From: Oxalobacteraceae bacterium
Lineage (GTDB): Bacteria; Pseudomonadota; Gammaproteobacteria; Burkholderiales; Burkholderiaceae_D
Length of the DNA: 9,430 nucleotides
Direction of reading: 5' to 3'
Assembly: GCA_947487325.1 (NCBI GenBank)
Contig: CANKWG010000080.1
Coordinates: 1 to 9,430 of the forward strand
Made by a program: the position numbers and the translations under genes
In this document: positions 1 to 6,575 of the stretch, piece after piece
Numbering within the stretch: the stretch's first letter is position 1
Layout: each line of letters opens with the position of its first letter
The notes under the pieces: model-generated
Told to the model about the DNA's origin: nothing
What the model saw: the letters and a program-made list of their open reading frames with translations, nothing else
The model's database searches: none

Positions 1-705
1 CGCGATCTGCCGGTGCCCGGGCGCGAGCTGCAGGGCGTTCACTATGCAATGGAATTCCTGCCTCAGCAAAATCGCGTGAATGCCGGTGACAAGCTCAAGG
101 AACAGATCATGGCCACTGGCAAGCATGTGATCGTGATCGGCGGCGGCGATACGGGTTCCGATTGTGTGGGTACTTCCAATCGCCATGGCGCGGCCTCGGT
201 TATTCAATTCGAGTTGCTGCCCCAGCCACCCGAAGTCGAAAACAAGCCATTGGTTTGGCCCTATTGGCCCACCAAGCTGCGCACCTCGTCGTCGCATGAA
301 GAGGGTTGCGAACGTGATTGGGCTGTGGCCACCAAACGCCTCGAAGGCAAGAATGGCAAGCTTGAAAAGCTGATCGCTGCTCGCGTGGAGTGGAAGGACG
401 GCAAGATGCAGGAAGTGCCAGGCTCGGAGTTCGAGCTCAAGGCTGATCTGGTTCTGCTGGCCATGGGCTTTGTTTCGCCCGTCAGCACGATCATCAGTGC
501 CTTTGGTATCGACAAGGATGCCCGCGGCAATGCCAAAGCCACCACCGATGGCGAAGGCTGCTATCAGACCTCCGATCCTCAGGTTTTTGCGGCCGGTGAT
601 ATGCGTCGCGGTCAGTCGCTGGTGGTGTGGGCCATACGCGAAGGTCGGCAGTGCGCGCGCGCTGTTGATGAATTTCTGATGGGTGCTTCGGTGCTGCCGC
701 GCTGA
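1..705 (+). CDS. gltD: Glutamate synthase [NADPH] small subunit, C-terminal part (partial, 5' end outside window)
   Basis: This is the small subunit of glutamate synthase (GOGAT). It takes electrons from NADPH through FAD and iron-sulphur clusters and passes them to the large subunit GltB, which makes two glutamates from glutamine and 2-oxoglutarate in the cytosol. The reading frame is open from base 1 and ends at TGA 703-705, leaving 234 residues, roughly half of a family that is usually about 470-490 residues. What is seen: a Rossmann dinucleotide-binding loop VIVIGGGDTGSDC near visible residues 43-55, the GltD-typical stretch PPEVENKPLVWPYWP, and the C-terminal FAD-binding segment VFAAGDMRRGQSLVVWAI. 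The N-terminal iron-sulphur region lies outside the window, and gltB would be expected upstream. The terminator just downstream ends this transcription unit. Identification is firm; only the upstream extent is unknown. Confidence 0.95.
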   Translation, partial: RDLPVPGRELQGVHYAMEFLPQQNRVNAGDKLKEQIMATGKHVIVIGGGDTGSDCVGTSNRHGAASVIQFELLPQPPEVENKPLVWPYWPTKLRTSSSHEEGCERDWAVATKRLEGKNGKLEKLIAARVEWKDGKMQEVPGSEFELKADLVLLAMGFVSPVSTIISAFGIDKDARGNAKATTDGEGCYQTSDPQVFAAGDMRRGQSLVVWAIREGRQCARAVDEFLMGASVLPR

Positions 706-729
706 GCCAGCCTCACGGTTACTCCCAAT

Positions 730-758
730 AAATGCCCGCTTGCGGGCATTTTCTTTTT
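730..758 (+). terminator. Rho-independent terminator after gltD
   Basis: A perfect inverted repeat (AAATGCCCGC at 730-739 and GCGGGCATTT at 742-751) forms a GC-rich stem. It is followed by a T-rich run (TTTTCTTTTT, 749-758, overlapping the stem end). With only two unpaired bases left between the arms, the real loop is probably four bases on a slightly shorter stem. It lies 25 nt past the gltD stop and upstream of the mlaF start, so it separates the two transcription units. Confidence 0.85.
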
Positions 759-813
759 CCAATGTTATTCTTCGTTGCCGTTGAATTGCGACCGGAAATT
801 GTTCGGCTTGCAC

Positions 814-819
814 TACAAT
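814..819 (+). promoter_or_regulatory. Possible -10 box of the mla operon promoter
   Basis: TACAAT matches the sigma-70 -10 consensus at five of six bases and lies between the gltD terminator and mlaF. It would start transcription near 826, about 20 nt before the GTG at 847. I see no good -35 hexamer at 15-19 bp spacing (bases 789-798 are GC-rich without TTGACA likeness), so this rests on the -10 box and its position only. Confidence 0.4.
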
Positions 820-846
820 TCTGTTTCATCCTATTTTTATTCGCCC

Positions 847-1650
847 GTGCCCAACCTCGTCGACATTCGTGATCTGCACTTCGGCTATGGCGATCGACCG
901 ATCCTGTCTGGTCTGACCATGCAGTTCCCGCGAGGGAAAGTGATTGCGATCATGGGTGGCTCCGGCTCGGGTAAGACGACGGTACTGCGACTCATTGGCG
1001 GCCAGTTGCGGGCACAGTCGGGCAGCGTCACCGTCGAAGGTCAGGAAGTATCGTCGCTCAGCCTGGATGGCATGTATCGCATGCGCAGGCGCATGGGCAT
1101 GCTGTTTCAGCACGGCGCGTTGTTCACCGATCTGTCGGTCTTCGACAATGTGGCGTTTCCCTTGCGCGAAAATACGTCCCTCCCCGAGGTGATGATTCGT
1201 GACCTGGTTCTGCTCAAGCTTCATGCAGTCGGTCTGTCGAATGCCGCGTCACTCAAGCCCGCTGAGATCTCCGGCGGCATGGCCAGACGCGTGGCTCTGG
1301 CCAGAGCGGTCGCATTGGATCCACAGCTGATCATGTATGACGAACCCTTTGCGGGCCTCGATCCGATTTCCATGGGCGTGATCGCCAACCTGATACGCAA
1401 GCTCAACGATGCGCTGGGATCGACAACCATTTTGGTTTCACATGATGTGCATGAATCTTTCTTGATCGCAGATTATGTGTACTTTCTTTCGCAGGGTCGC
1501 ATCGTCGCGCATGGCTCGCCGGCGCAGATGAAGGCCTCGGATGATCCTTATGTGAAGCAATTCGTTCATGCAGAGGCAGATGGTCCGGTACCGTTTCATT
1601 ATCCCGGGCGCTCGATTACCGAGCAGCTCGGCATGGAGGAGCGCTCATGA
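847..1650 (+). CDS. mlaF: Phospholipid ABC transporter ATP-binding protein MlaF
   Basis: MlaF is the cytosolic ATPase of the MlaFEDB complex, which moves phospholipids between the inner membrane and the carrier MlaC to keep the outer membrane asymmetric. From the GTG at 847 the protein has 267 residues, matching E. coli MlaF (about 269). Visible motifs are Walker A GGSGSGKTT (37-45), a signature with Ile in the first position, ISGGM (141-145), Walker B with D165/E166 in LIMYDEPF, and the switch His199 in VSHD. The C-terminal DGPVPFHYP is a MlaF hallmark; in E. coli this extension reaches the partner MlaF subunit near MlaB. The frame stays open up to a TTG at 775, but that codon lies upstream of the likely -10 box and would add 24 non-homologous residues, so I prefer 847. 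No clear Shine-Dalgarno precedes it. The stop overlaps mlaE by ATGA. Confidence 0.93.
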   Translation: MPNLVDIRDLHFGYGDRPILSGLTMQFPRGKVIAIMGGSGSGKTTVLRLIGGQLRAQSGSVTVEGQEVSSLSLDGMYRMRRRMGMLFQHGALFTDLSVFDNVAFPLRENTSLPEVMIRDLVLLKLHAVGLSNAASLKPAEISGGMARRVALARAVALDPQLIMYDEPFAGLDPISMGVIANLIRKLNDALGSTTILVSHDVHESFLIADYVYFLSQGRIVAHGSPAQMKASDDPYVKQFVHAEADGPVPFHYPGRSITEQLGMEERS

Positions 1651-2426
1651 TCCTGGACGGACTGGCCCGCATCGGCAGCAACGTGCGACTCGGTCTTGCG
1701 GCACTAGGTGTGTCAGCGCGCACATTTTTTACACTGGTGGTCGCTTCAGGTTCGCTTTGGCGCAGGCCGCGGCTCGTCAGCGATCAGGTGCATTTCATCG
1801 GTAACTATTCGCTGGTGATCATCGCTGTTTCAGGTTTGTTTGTCGGTTTCGTGCTGGGTTTGCAGGGGTACTACACCCTCAACAAATACGGCTCCGAGCA
1901 GGCGTTGGGTTTGCTGGTCGCTTTGTCTCTGATTCGCGAACTGGGACCGGTCGTCACCGCCTTGTTGTTTGCCGGTCGTGCCGGTACGTCGCTGACGGCT
2001 GAGATCGGTCTGATGAAAGCTACCGAGCAGCTGAGTGCCATGGAGATGATGGCGGTCGATCCCATGCGTCGGGTATTGGCGCCGCGCTTCCTAGCGGGCG
2101 TGATTGCCATGCCGGTGCTGGCCGCTATTTTCAGTGCTGTGGGTGTGTTGGGCGGTTATATTGTCGGGGTGCGACTGATTGGTGTGGATGAGGGCGCTTT
2201 CTGGTCCCAGATGCAGTCGGGTGTGGATGTCTGGGCGGATGTGGCTAACGGCGTGATCAAAAGTGCCGTGTTTGGCGTGGCGGTGACCTATATCGCCCTC
2301 TATGAAGGTTATTGTGCGGCGCCGACCCCCGAAGGAGTGGCGCGAGCCACCACACGCACGGTCGTGATTGGTTCATTGATGGTGCTGTGGCTGGACTTCC
2401 TGCTGACTGCGCTAATGTTTTCCTGA
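1647..2426 (+). CDS. mlaE: Phospholipid ABC transporter permease MlaE
   Basis: MlaE is the inner-membrane permease of the Mla phospholipid transporter; two copies sit between the MlaD hexamer and the MlaF/MlaB ATPase module. The product has 259 residues, as expected for the family (E. coli 260). An N-terminal amphipathic stretch (1-40) is followed by hydrophobic segments at about 53-75, 86-110, 146-175 and 205-220, and by a last segment at 238-257. The conserved MlaE/YrbE core is clear: RELGPVVTALLFAGRAGTS (97-115), then AEIGLMKATEQLSAMEMM (118-135), the cytosolic coupling region that contacts MlaF. The start is supported by the strong Shine-Dalgarno GGAGGA at 1635-1640, 6 nt before the ATG, and by the 4-nt ATGA overlap with mlaF, which suggests translational coupling. 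mlaD follows after 7 nt. Confidence 0.95.
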   Translation: MILDGLARIGSNVRLGLAALGVSARTFFTLVVASGSLWRRPRLVSDQVHFIGNYSLVIIAVSGLFVGFVLGLQGYYTLNKYGSEQALGLLVALSLIRELGPVVTALLFAGRAGTSLTAEIGLMKATEQLSAMEMMAVDPMRRVLAPRFLAGVIAMPVLAAIFSAVGVLGGYIVGVRLIGVDEGAFWSQMQSGVDVWADVANGVIKSAVFGVAVTYIALYEGYCAAPTPEGVARATTRTVVIGSLMVLWLDFLLTALMFS

Positions 2427-2433
2427 GGCAAAG

Positions 2434-2913
2434 ATGCAACGCAAATCTCTCGATATCTGGGTGGGGCTGTTCGTGCTGCTGGGGGCACTCGCCGTGATGT
2501 TTTTGGCGCTCAAGGTGGGCAACATGAGCTCGATGAGTTTCGGGCCGAGCTACACAGTCATTGCGCGTTTTGACAACATTGGCGGCCTCAAGCCGCGCGC
2601 ACCCGTCAAGAGTGCCGGCGTGGTGGTGGGACGTGTGGAGTCCATCGTCTTTAATGACAAGACTTTTCAGGCGCAGGTGACGATTCGGATGCAGGGTGAG
2701 GTTCAGTTTCCCAAGGACAGTTCGGCAAAGATTTTGACTTCCGGTTTGTTGGGTGAGCAGTACATTGGTATAGAGCCGGGCGGTGACGAGAAAAATTTTG
2801 CAGAGGGCGATCGCATCAAGAGCACGCAATCAGCCATCGTGCTGGAAAATCTCATCAGCCAGTTCTTGTTTAGCAAGGCAGCTGATAGCAGCGCTGAGGG
2901 GAAAAACAAGTGA
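2434..2913 (+). CDS. mlaD: Mla pathway MCE-domain lipid-binding protein MlaD
   Basis: MlaD is anchored in the inner membrane by one helix. Its periplasmic MCE domain forms a hexameric ring that guides phospholipid between MlaE and MlaC. Of 159 residues, about 8-27 form a single transmembrane helix (WVGLFVLLGALAVMFLALKV) with a short cytosolic N-terminus. The MCE domain spans about 38-117, with the conserved NIGGLKPRAPVKSAGVVVG (48-66) and SGLLGEQYIGIEPG (103-116), the latter containing the pore-lining loop. A C-terminal helix IVLENLISQFLF (135-146) fits the helix that closes the ring core. It is somewhat shorter than E. coli MlaD (183), losing tail rather than domain. A GAGG at 2425-2428, overlapping the mlaE stop, lies 5 nt before the ATG. 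The stop overlaps the mlaA start. Confidence 0.95.
   Translation: MQRKSLDIWVGLFVLLGALAVMFLALKVGNMSSMSFGPSYTVIARFDNIGGLKPRAPVKSAGVVVGRVESIVFNDKTFQAQVTIRMQGEVQFPKDSSAKILTSGLLGEQYIGIEPGGDEKNFAEGDRIKSTQSAIVLENLISQFLFSKAADSSAEGKNK
2896..2901 (+). promoter_or_regulatory. Ribosome binding site supporting the GTG start of mlaA
   Basis: GAGGGG sits inside the end of mlaD, 8 nt before the GTG at 2910. It supports that non-ATG start, which is also the one that gives a complete lipoprotein signal peptide. Confidence 0.7.
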
Positions 2914-3617
2914 CAACGCCTAAGACCATCATCCGATGGGTGAGCATTGCGCTGATGGCGCTATTGCTCACTGCTTGTGCCAGCATACCCCCAGGCTCCA
3001 CAGCGGATCCGCGCGATCCGTTCGAGCGCTACAACCGCGCGATGTTCAGCTTCAACAAGGCGGTCGATGACAAGGTACTCAAGCCCGTCGCGACAGGCTA
3101 TACCGATGTAATTCCGGACCTGATCCGCACCGCCATCGGTAATTTTTTCGGCAATATTGGTGATGTATGGACTGCGGTGAATAATTATCTGCAGGGGAAG
3201 CCCCGTGAGGGCACCAGCGATGTGGCGCGCGTGGTACTGAACTCGACGTTTGGAATTGTCGGGCTGATTGATGTGGCCACGCCGGCGGGTTTGGTTCAGC
3301 ACGAGGAAGATTTTGGTCAGACGCTGGGTGTCTGGGGCGTGAAATCAGGCCCCTATCTGATTTTGCCGATTTTGGGTTCCAGTACGGTCCGCGATGGCTT
3401 GGCCCGACCTGTGGATTTGTATGCGGATCCGATCACTCAGATCGACAGTGCTGGCGTTGAGAACAGCCTCAGGGCGATGCGTCTCGTGGATGATCGTGCT
3501 ACTTTGCTGTATTCCACTCGCATGATGGAAGACGCGGCGCTAGACCCTTATCTATTCGTTCGCGATGCTTATTTGCAGCGGCGCGAGAGCCGCGTCAGAG
3601 ATGGCAAGTCAGACTAG
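2910..3617 (+). CDS. mlaA: Outer-membrane lipoprotein MlaA (VacJ family)
   Basis: MlaA is the outer-membrane component of the Mla pathway: a ring-shaped lipoprotein that removes mislocalised phospholipid from the outer leaflet and hands it to MlaC. The 235-residue product begins with a basic N-terminus and hydrophobic core and then a lipobox LTAC, with Cys23 as the lipidated residue. Residue +2 is Ala rather than Asp, in line with Lol sorting to the outer membrane. The mature part starts with the VacJ hallmark DPFERYNRAMFSFNKAVDD (36-54) and continues with the family stretches NFFGNIGDVWTAVNNYLQGK and EDFGQTLGVWGVKSGPYLIL. It starts with GTG, overlapping the mlaD stop by 4 nt (GTGA), with a good Shine-Dalgarno. 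In E. coli mlaA is unlinked to the other mla genes; here it sits inside the cluster. Confidence 0.95.
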   Translation: MTTPKTIIRWVSIALMALLLTACASIPPGSTADPRDPFERYNRAMFSFNKAVDDKVLKPVATGYTDVIPDLIRTAIGNFFGNIGDVWTAVNNYLQGKPREGTSDVARVVLNSTFGIVGLIDVATPAGLVQHEEDFGQTLGVWGVKSGPYLILPILGSSTVRDGLARPVDLYADPITQIDSAGVENSLRAMRLVDDRATLLYSTRMMEDAALDPYLFVRDAYLQRRESRVRDGKSD

Positions 3618-3653
3618 TTAGTTCCGGCTGCTGTGACGGTGTTGCAACGAACT

Positions 3654-3683
3654 TTGGCGATTTGTGACCGCTTTGGTTATGAT
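3654..3683 (+). promoter_or_regulatory. Possible sigma-70 promoter before mlaC
   Basis: TTGGCG (3654-3659) and TATGAT (3678-3683), spaced by 18 bp, lie in the 121-bp gap between mlaA and mlaC. Transcription would start near 3690, giving a leader of about 50 nt. I see no terminator in the gap, so read-through from mlaA is also likely, and this would act as an internal promoter for mlaCB. This is inference from consensus likeness only. Confidence 0.4.
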
Positions 3684-3738
3684 CTGCTCATGACCCGTAG
3701 TTCCGATGGGCTTTTAATCCCGATATTGCCAATAAGCC

Positions 3739-4386
3739 ATGAAATTTTTTAGAGCGCTACCTGCCTTTTTTGCCCTGTTTTTTCTTTTCGTTGCCGCGAG
3801 TGCGAATGCGCAGCAGGAAGCGCCAGATGCCCTAGTCAAGCGGATTAGCCAGGAGATCTTAGATTTGGCGAAAACCGATCAGCAAATACAGGCCGGTAAC
3901 CAGCAGCGCATCATGGAAGTGGTGCAGTCCAAAATTATTCCCCACATCAATTTTCAGCGCATGACGGCGATGGCCTCAGGCCGCTTCTGGCGCGAGGCTA
4001 CGCCAGAACAACAGGCAGCATTGACCAACGAATTCCGGTTGCTACTTATCCACACCTACTCGGGCGCGATCACCCAGATTCGTAATCAGAAACTGGATTT
4101 CAAACCCTTGCGTGCAGAGCCGGACGAAACGGAAGTTGAGGTGCGTTCCAGCGTTGTGCAGCCCCGCGGAGAGGCCATGCAGCTCAATTATCGGCTTGAG
4201 AAAACAGCGACTGGCTGGAAGATTTATGACGTCAATATTCTTGGCGCCTGGTTGGTGGAGACTTACAAAGGGAGCTTCGCTACCGAGATCAACAAAGGTG
4301 GCATTGATGGCCTGATCAAGACGCTGGCAGATCGCAATCGCCGGCTGGCGGTGGTTCCTCCAAAGCCTCCAGCAGGAAAAAGCTGA
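3739..4386 (+). CDS. mlaC: Periplasmic phospholipid-binding protein MlaC
   Basis: MlaC is the soluble periplasmic shuttle that carries phospholipid between MlaA and the MlaFEDB complex (also annotated as toluene-tolerance Ttg2/Tol protein). The 215-residue product (E. coli 211) starts with a classic Sec signal peptide: MKFF, a Phe-rich hydrophobic core, and a likely cleavage after ANA at residue 24, leaving mature QQEAPDALVKRI. The family fold is recognisable from IIPHINFQRMTAMASGRFWR (66-85), the helix ending LLIHTYSGAI, and the strand pair LNYRLEKTATGWKIYDVNI followed by LGAWLVETYKGSF. The C-terminus is a short proline- and lysine-rich tail. No obvious Shine-Dalgarno is visible before the ATG. 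mlaB follows after 3 nt. Confidence 0.94.
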   Translation: MKFFRALPAFFALFFLFVAASANAQQEAPDALVKRISQEILDLAKTDQQIQAGNQQRIMEVVQSKIIPHINFQRMTAMASGRFWREATPEQQAALTNEFRLLLIHTYSGAITQIRNQKLDFKPLRAEPDETEVEVRSSVVQPRGEAMQLNYRLEKTATGWKIYDVNILGAWLVETYKGSFATEINKGGIDGLIKTLADRNRRLAVVPPKPPAGKS

Positions 4387-4389
4387 CGC

Positions 4390-4647
4390 ATGGCATATTT
4401 TCCTACCTCATTAACGATGCAGGATGCGGCCAGCAGTCTGCAGCCGGGGTTGGATGCGATTCGTGGCGGTTCTGCCGACATCGATTTGTCGCGTATGGAG
4501 CGATTTGATTCGGCGGCAGTGGCGGCCTTGTTGGTATGGCGGCGCGCGGCACAGTCGGTAGGCCTTTCTATGCGCATAGCGAGTGTTCCCCCGGGTCTTC
4601 AGAGCCTCGCAGATTTGTATGGTGTGGCTGAGCTACTGAAAGACTGA
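4390..4647 (+). CDS. mlaB: Mla complex STAS-domain protein MlaB
   Basis: MlaB is a small cytosolic STAS-domain protein that binds MlaF and is needed for assembly and activity of the MlaFEDB ATPase. The 85-residue product is slightly shorter than E. coli MlaB (97). The STAS core is visible: DLSRMERFDSAAVAALLVW (32-50), where Ser41 lies at the phosphorylatable Ser/Thr position of STAS anti-sigma-antagonist folds (Thr52 in E. coli MlaB), then SMRIASVPPGLQSLADLYGV (60-79), the second half of the fold. The N-terminal strand is short, so it may be trimmed compared with E. coli. It begins 3 nt after mlaC with no strong Shine-Dalgarno of its own, so coupling to mlaC translation is likely. The small size alone would be weak evidence, but position after mlaC makes the call solid. 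Confidence 0.9.
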   Translation: MAYFPTSLTMQDAASSLQPGLDAIRGGSADIDLSRMERFDSAAVAALLVWRRAAQSVGLSMRIASVPPGLQSLADLYGVAELLKD

Positions 4648-4815
4648 GCTTCAGGTACGCATTAGTTCAATCAAGCCGGAAATGTTTGAGGGCGAAAAAT
4701 GATACCAAGCCCCTGATTTTCCTAGGCTTCGCTGCTCACAGCCACGGCGGCTTACGATCAAACCGAGATTTATTCGGCTTCTCCCCAAGTTACCGTTACC
4801 ACTCGGAAAATCCCC

Positions 4816-4821
4816 TATAAT
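4816..4821 (+). promoter_or_regulatory. -10 box (TATAAT) before the ABC-2 exporter genes
   Basis: A perfect TATAAT lies in the 230-bp spacer between mlaB and the next coding start. Transcription would begin near 4828, about 50 nt before the ATG at 4878. No good -35 hexamer is at 16-18 bp; TTACCG (4790-4795) is 20 bp away and TTACCA (4796-4801) only 14 bp. The rest of the spacer (4648-4815) has only weak 4-5 bp inverted repeats, no T-run terminator, and no supportable gene. Confidence 0.5.
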
Positions 4822-4877
4822 CAATGACTTTGCGCCGCCACTGGGCGGCGCGTTGCATTTTCACCTTTCCTGCCACC

Positions 4878-5789
4878 ATGGCCGCCATCCAGATTGATCA
4901 TGTCAAAAAGCGCTTCGGCACCCTGCAGGCGCTGGGCGGTGTATCGCTCGAGATTGCTGAAGGCGAGTTCTTTGGCTTGTTGGGCCCCAACGGCGCCGGC
5001 AAAACGACCCTGATTTCCATCATCGCCGGGCTCTCTCGCGCCGATGAAGGTCGGGTGAGCATTCATGGCCATGATGTCGTCTCTGACTACCGTCATGCGC
5101 GCCAATGCATTGGTGTTGTGCCGCAGGAGCTGGTCTTTGATCCTTTCTTCACCGTTCGTGAAACGCTGCGCATGCAGTCCGGCTACTTCGGGATTCACGA
5201 CAATGATGCCTGGATTGATGAGGTGATGCACAACCTCGACCTCACGTCCAAGGCCGACAGCAATATGCGCTCCTTGTCTGGCGGGATGAAGCGCCGCGTG
5301 CTGGTTGCGCAGGCGCTGGTACACAAGCCACCCGTCATCATGCTGGATGAGCCGACAGCGGGTGTGGATGTGGAATTGCGACAGACCTTGTGGAATTTCA
5401 TCGGCCGTCTCAATCGCGAAGGTCACACCGTGGTACTGACGACGCACTATCTGGAAGAGGCGCAGGCCTTGTGCAATCGCATCGCGATGCTCAAGGCCGG
5501 CAAGGTGGTGGCGCTGGATTCCACCGCTGCGCTGATTCGCCGGATCTCAGGTTCTCAACTGGTGGTACGCCTTGCCGAAGGCAGCCTGCCGCCCTCTCTC
5601 GCGCATCTAGTGTCCCACCCCGAGAATGCAGCGCCCCAAGGGCAGTACACCTTGCGCGTGAATCACCATGAAGAGGTCGAGCCGATGCTGGCTGAGTTGC
5701 GCACGTCGGGCGCGAAGCTCGAAGATATGCAGTTGCATCAGGCCGATCTTGAAGATGTGTTCATCCAGATCATGGGCAAATCATCATGA
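4878..5789 (+). CDS. ABC-2 type exporter ATP-binding protein (YadG-like)
   Basis: This is the ATPase of a two-gene ABC-2 exporter. The substrate is unknown; the closest family I recognise is E. coli YadG. The 303-residue product shows Walker A GPNGAGKTT (36-44), a Q-loop in VVPQE, the signature LSGGM (133-137), Walker B with D157/E158 in IMLDEPTAG, and the switch His190 in TTHYLEEA. A C-terminal extension of about 90 residues ends in LEDVFIQIMG, typical of this exporter class (also of DrrA/CcmA-like proteins). The frame opens at an ATG at 4824, but that codon falls before the transcription start expected from the TATAAT at 4816-4821. The homology begins right after 4878 (AAIQIDHVKKRFG), so I place the start at 4878; no strong Shine-Dalgarno supports either. 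The stop overlaps the permease start by ATGA. Confidence 0.9.
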   Translation: MAAIQIDHVKKRFGTLQALGGVSLEIAEGEFFGLLGPNGAGKTTLISIIAGLSRADEGRVSIHGHDVVSDYRHARQCIGVVPQELVFDPFFTVRETLRMQSGYFGIHDNDAWIDEVMHNLDLTSKADSNMRSLSGGMKRRVLVAQALVHKPPVIMLDEPTAGVDVELRQTLWNFIGRLNREGHTVVLTTHYLEEAQALCNRIAMLKAGKVVALDSTAALIRRISGSQLVVRLAEGSLPPSLAHLVSHPENAAPQGQYTLRVNHHEEVEPMLAELRTSGAKLEDMQLHQADLEDVFIQIMGKSS

Positions 5790-6541
5790 CCGGCTTTCAG
5801 ACGCTGTTTTACAAGGAGCTGCTGCGCTTCTGGAAGGTGGCCACGCAGACACTGACAGCGCCCATTGTGACAGCGATGCTGTATCTGCTGATCTTCGGTC
5901 ATGTGCTGGAGGCGCATGTGCAGGTTTTTCCCGGCGTGTCCTACACTGCGTTTCTCGTGCCGGGTCTGGTGATGATGAGCGTCTTGCAAAATGCATTTGC
6001 GAATTCATCGTCATCGCTGATTCAATCCAAGATCACGGGCAATCTGGTGTTCGTGTTGTTGGCGCCTTTGTCGCACTGGGAGCTCTACGGCGCTTATGTT
6101 TTGGCGGCGATGGTGCGCGGTCTGGCGGTTGGCGCTGGCGTGTTTCTGATCACGGTCTGGTTTGCAAAGCTCTCGTTCGTGGCCCCGCTCTGGATACTGC
6201 TGTTTGCGCTGCTGGGCGCCGCAATTCTGGGCACCATGGGTCTGCTGGCGGGAATCTGGGCTGAAAAATTCGATCAGCTGGCGGCCTTTCAGAACTTCCT
6301 GATTGTGCCGGCGACTTTCCTGGCGGGTGTGTTTTACTCGGTGCATTCGCTGCCGCCTTTCTGGCTGGCGGTCTCGCATGCGAACCCGTTTTTTTATATG
6401 ATCGATGGCTTCCGTTATGGTTTCTTTGGCCACTCGGATGTGCCGCCCACGACCAGTTTGCTGATCGTATTAAGCTTTCTGGTGGTATTGGCGGGTCTGG
6501 CGATCAGGCTGCTCAAGCGTGGCTACAAACTGCGTCACTAA
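5786..6541 (+). CDS. ABC-2 type exporter permease (YadH-like)
   Basis: This is the membrane subunit that pairs with the preceding ATPase; the substrate is not known. The 251-residue product has six hydrophobic segments at about 24-41, 53-70, 103-125, 132-157, 169-184 and 223-243, the usual ABC-2 permease layout. The conserved ABC-2 features are LVPGLVMMSVLQNAF after segment 2 and NPFFYMIDGFRYGFFG (200-215) before the last segment. Length matches E. coli YadH (about 256). The ATGA overlap with the ATPase gene indicates a coupled pair. Its place beside mla and murA hints at an envelope-related substrate, but that is context only. ibaG starts 34 nt later. Confidence 0.9.
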   Translation: MTGFQTLFYKELLRFWKVATQTLTAPIVTAMLYLLIFGHVLEAHVQVFPGVSYTAFLVPGLVMMSVLQNAFANSSSSLIQSKITGNLVFVLLAPLSHWELYGAYVLAAMVRGLAVGAGVFLITVWFAKLSFVAPLWILLFALLGAAILGTMGLLAGIWAEKFDQLAAFQNFLIVPATFLAGVFYSVHSLPPFWLAVSHANPFFYMIDGFRYGFFGHSDVPPTTSLLIVLSFLVVLAGLAIRLLKRGYKLRH

Positions 6542-6563
6542 TACAAACCCATTCATTTTTGTA

Positions 6564-6568
6564 AAAGG
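6564..6568 (+). promoter_or_regulatory. Ribosome binding site that fixes the ibaG start
   Basis: AAAGG lies 7 nt before the ATG at 6576. It supports that start over the in-frame GTG at 6519, which lies inside the end of the upstream permease gene and would add 19 residues without family likeness. Confidence 0.6.
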
Positions 6569-6575
6569 CAAAATC

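Noticed and set aside
799..819. Possible sigma-54 promoter before mlaF (TTGCAC at 808-813).
   Set aside because: The -24 GG that should lie 12 bp upstream of the GC is missing (bases 798-799 are AT), so the element does not fit.
2257..2829. A 190-codon open frame on the minus strand across mlaE and mlaD.
   Set aside because: It spans two well-supported + strand genes and their junction, and its translation has no recognisable motif; a composition-driven shadow.
4648..4815. Search for a terminator or small gene after mlaB.
   Set aside because: Only 4-5 bp arms were found (for example AAGCC/GGCTT around 4707-4729 and AGCC/GGCT around 4740-4753), with no T-run, and no reading frame with a start site or family likeness.
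5668..6264. A 198-codon + strand frame overlapping the exporter ATPase and permease.
   Set aside because: It runs in another frame across two clear genes; the Cys/Ser/Arg-rich translation matches nothing I recognise.
6388..6395. T7 tract in the exporter permease (6389-6395).
   Set aside because: It simply encodes Phe-Phe of the conserved NPFFYMIDG motif, which constrains it; no sign of a frameshift since the frame continues to the expected C-terminus.
6542..6563. Inverted repeat TACAAA / TTTGTA with a 10-nt spacer just before the ibaG ribosome binding site.
   Set aside because: The stem is only six AT-rich pairs with a long loop and no T-run after it; too weak to call a terminator or regulatory hairpin.
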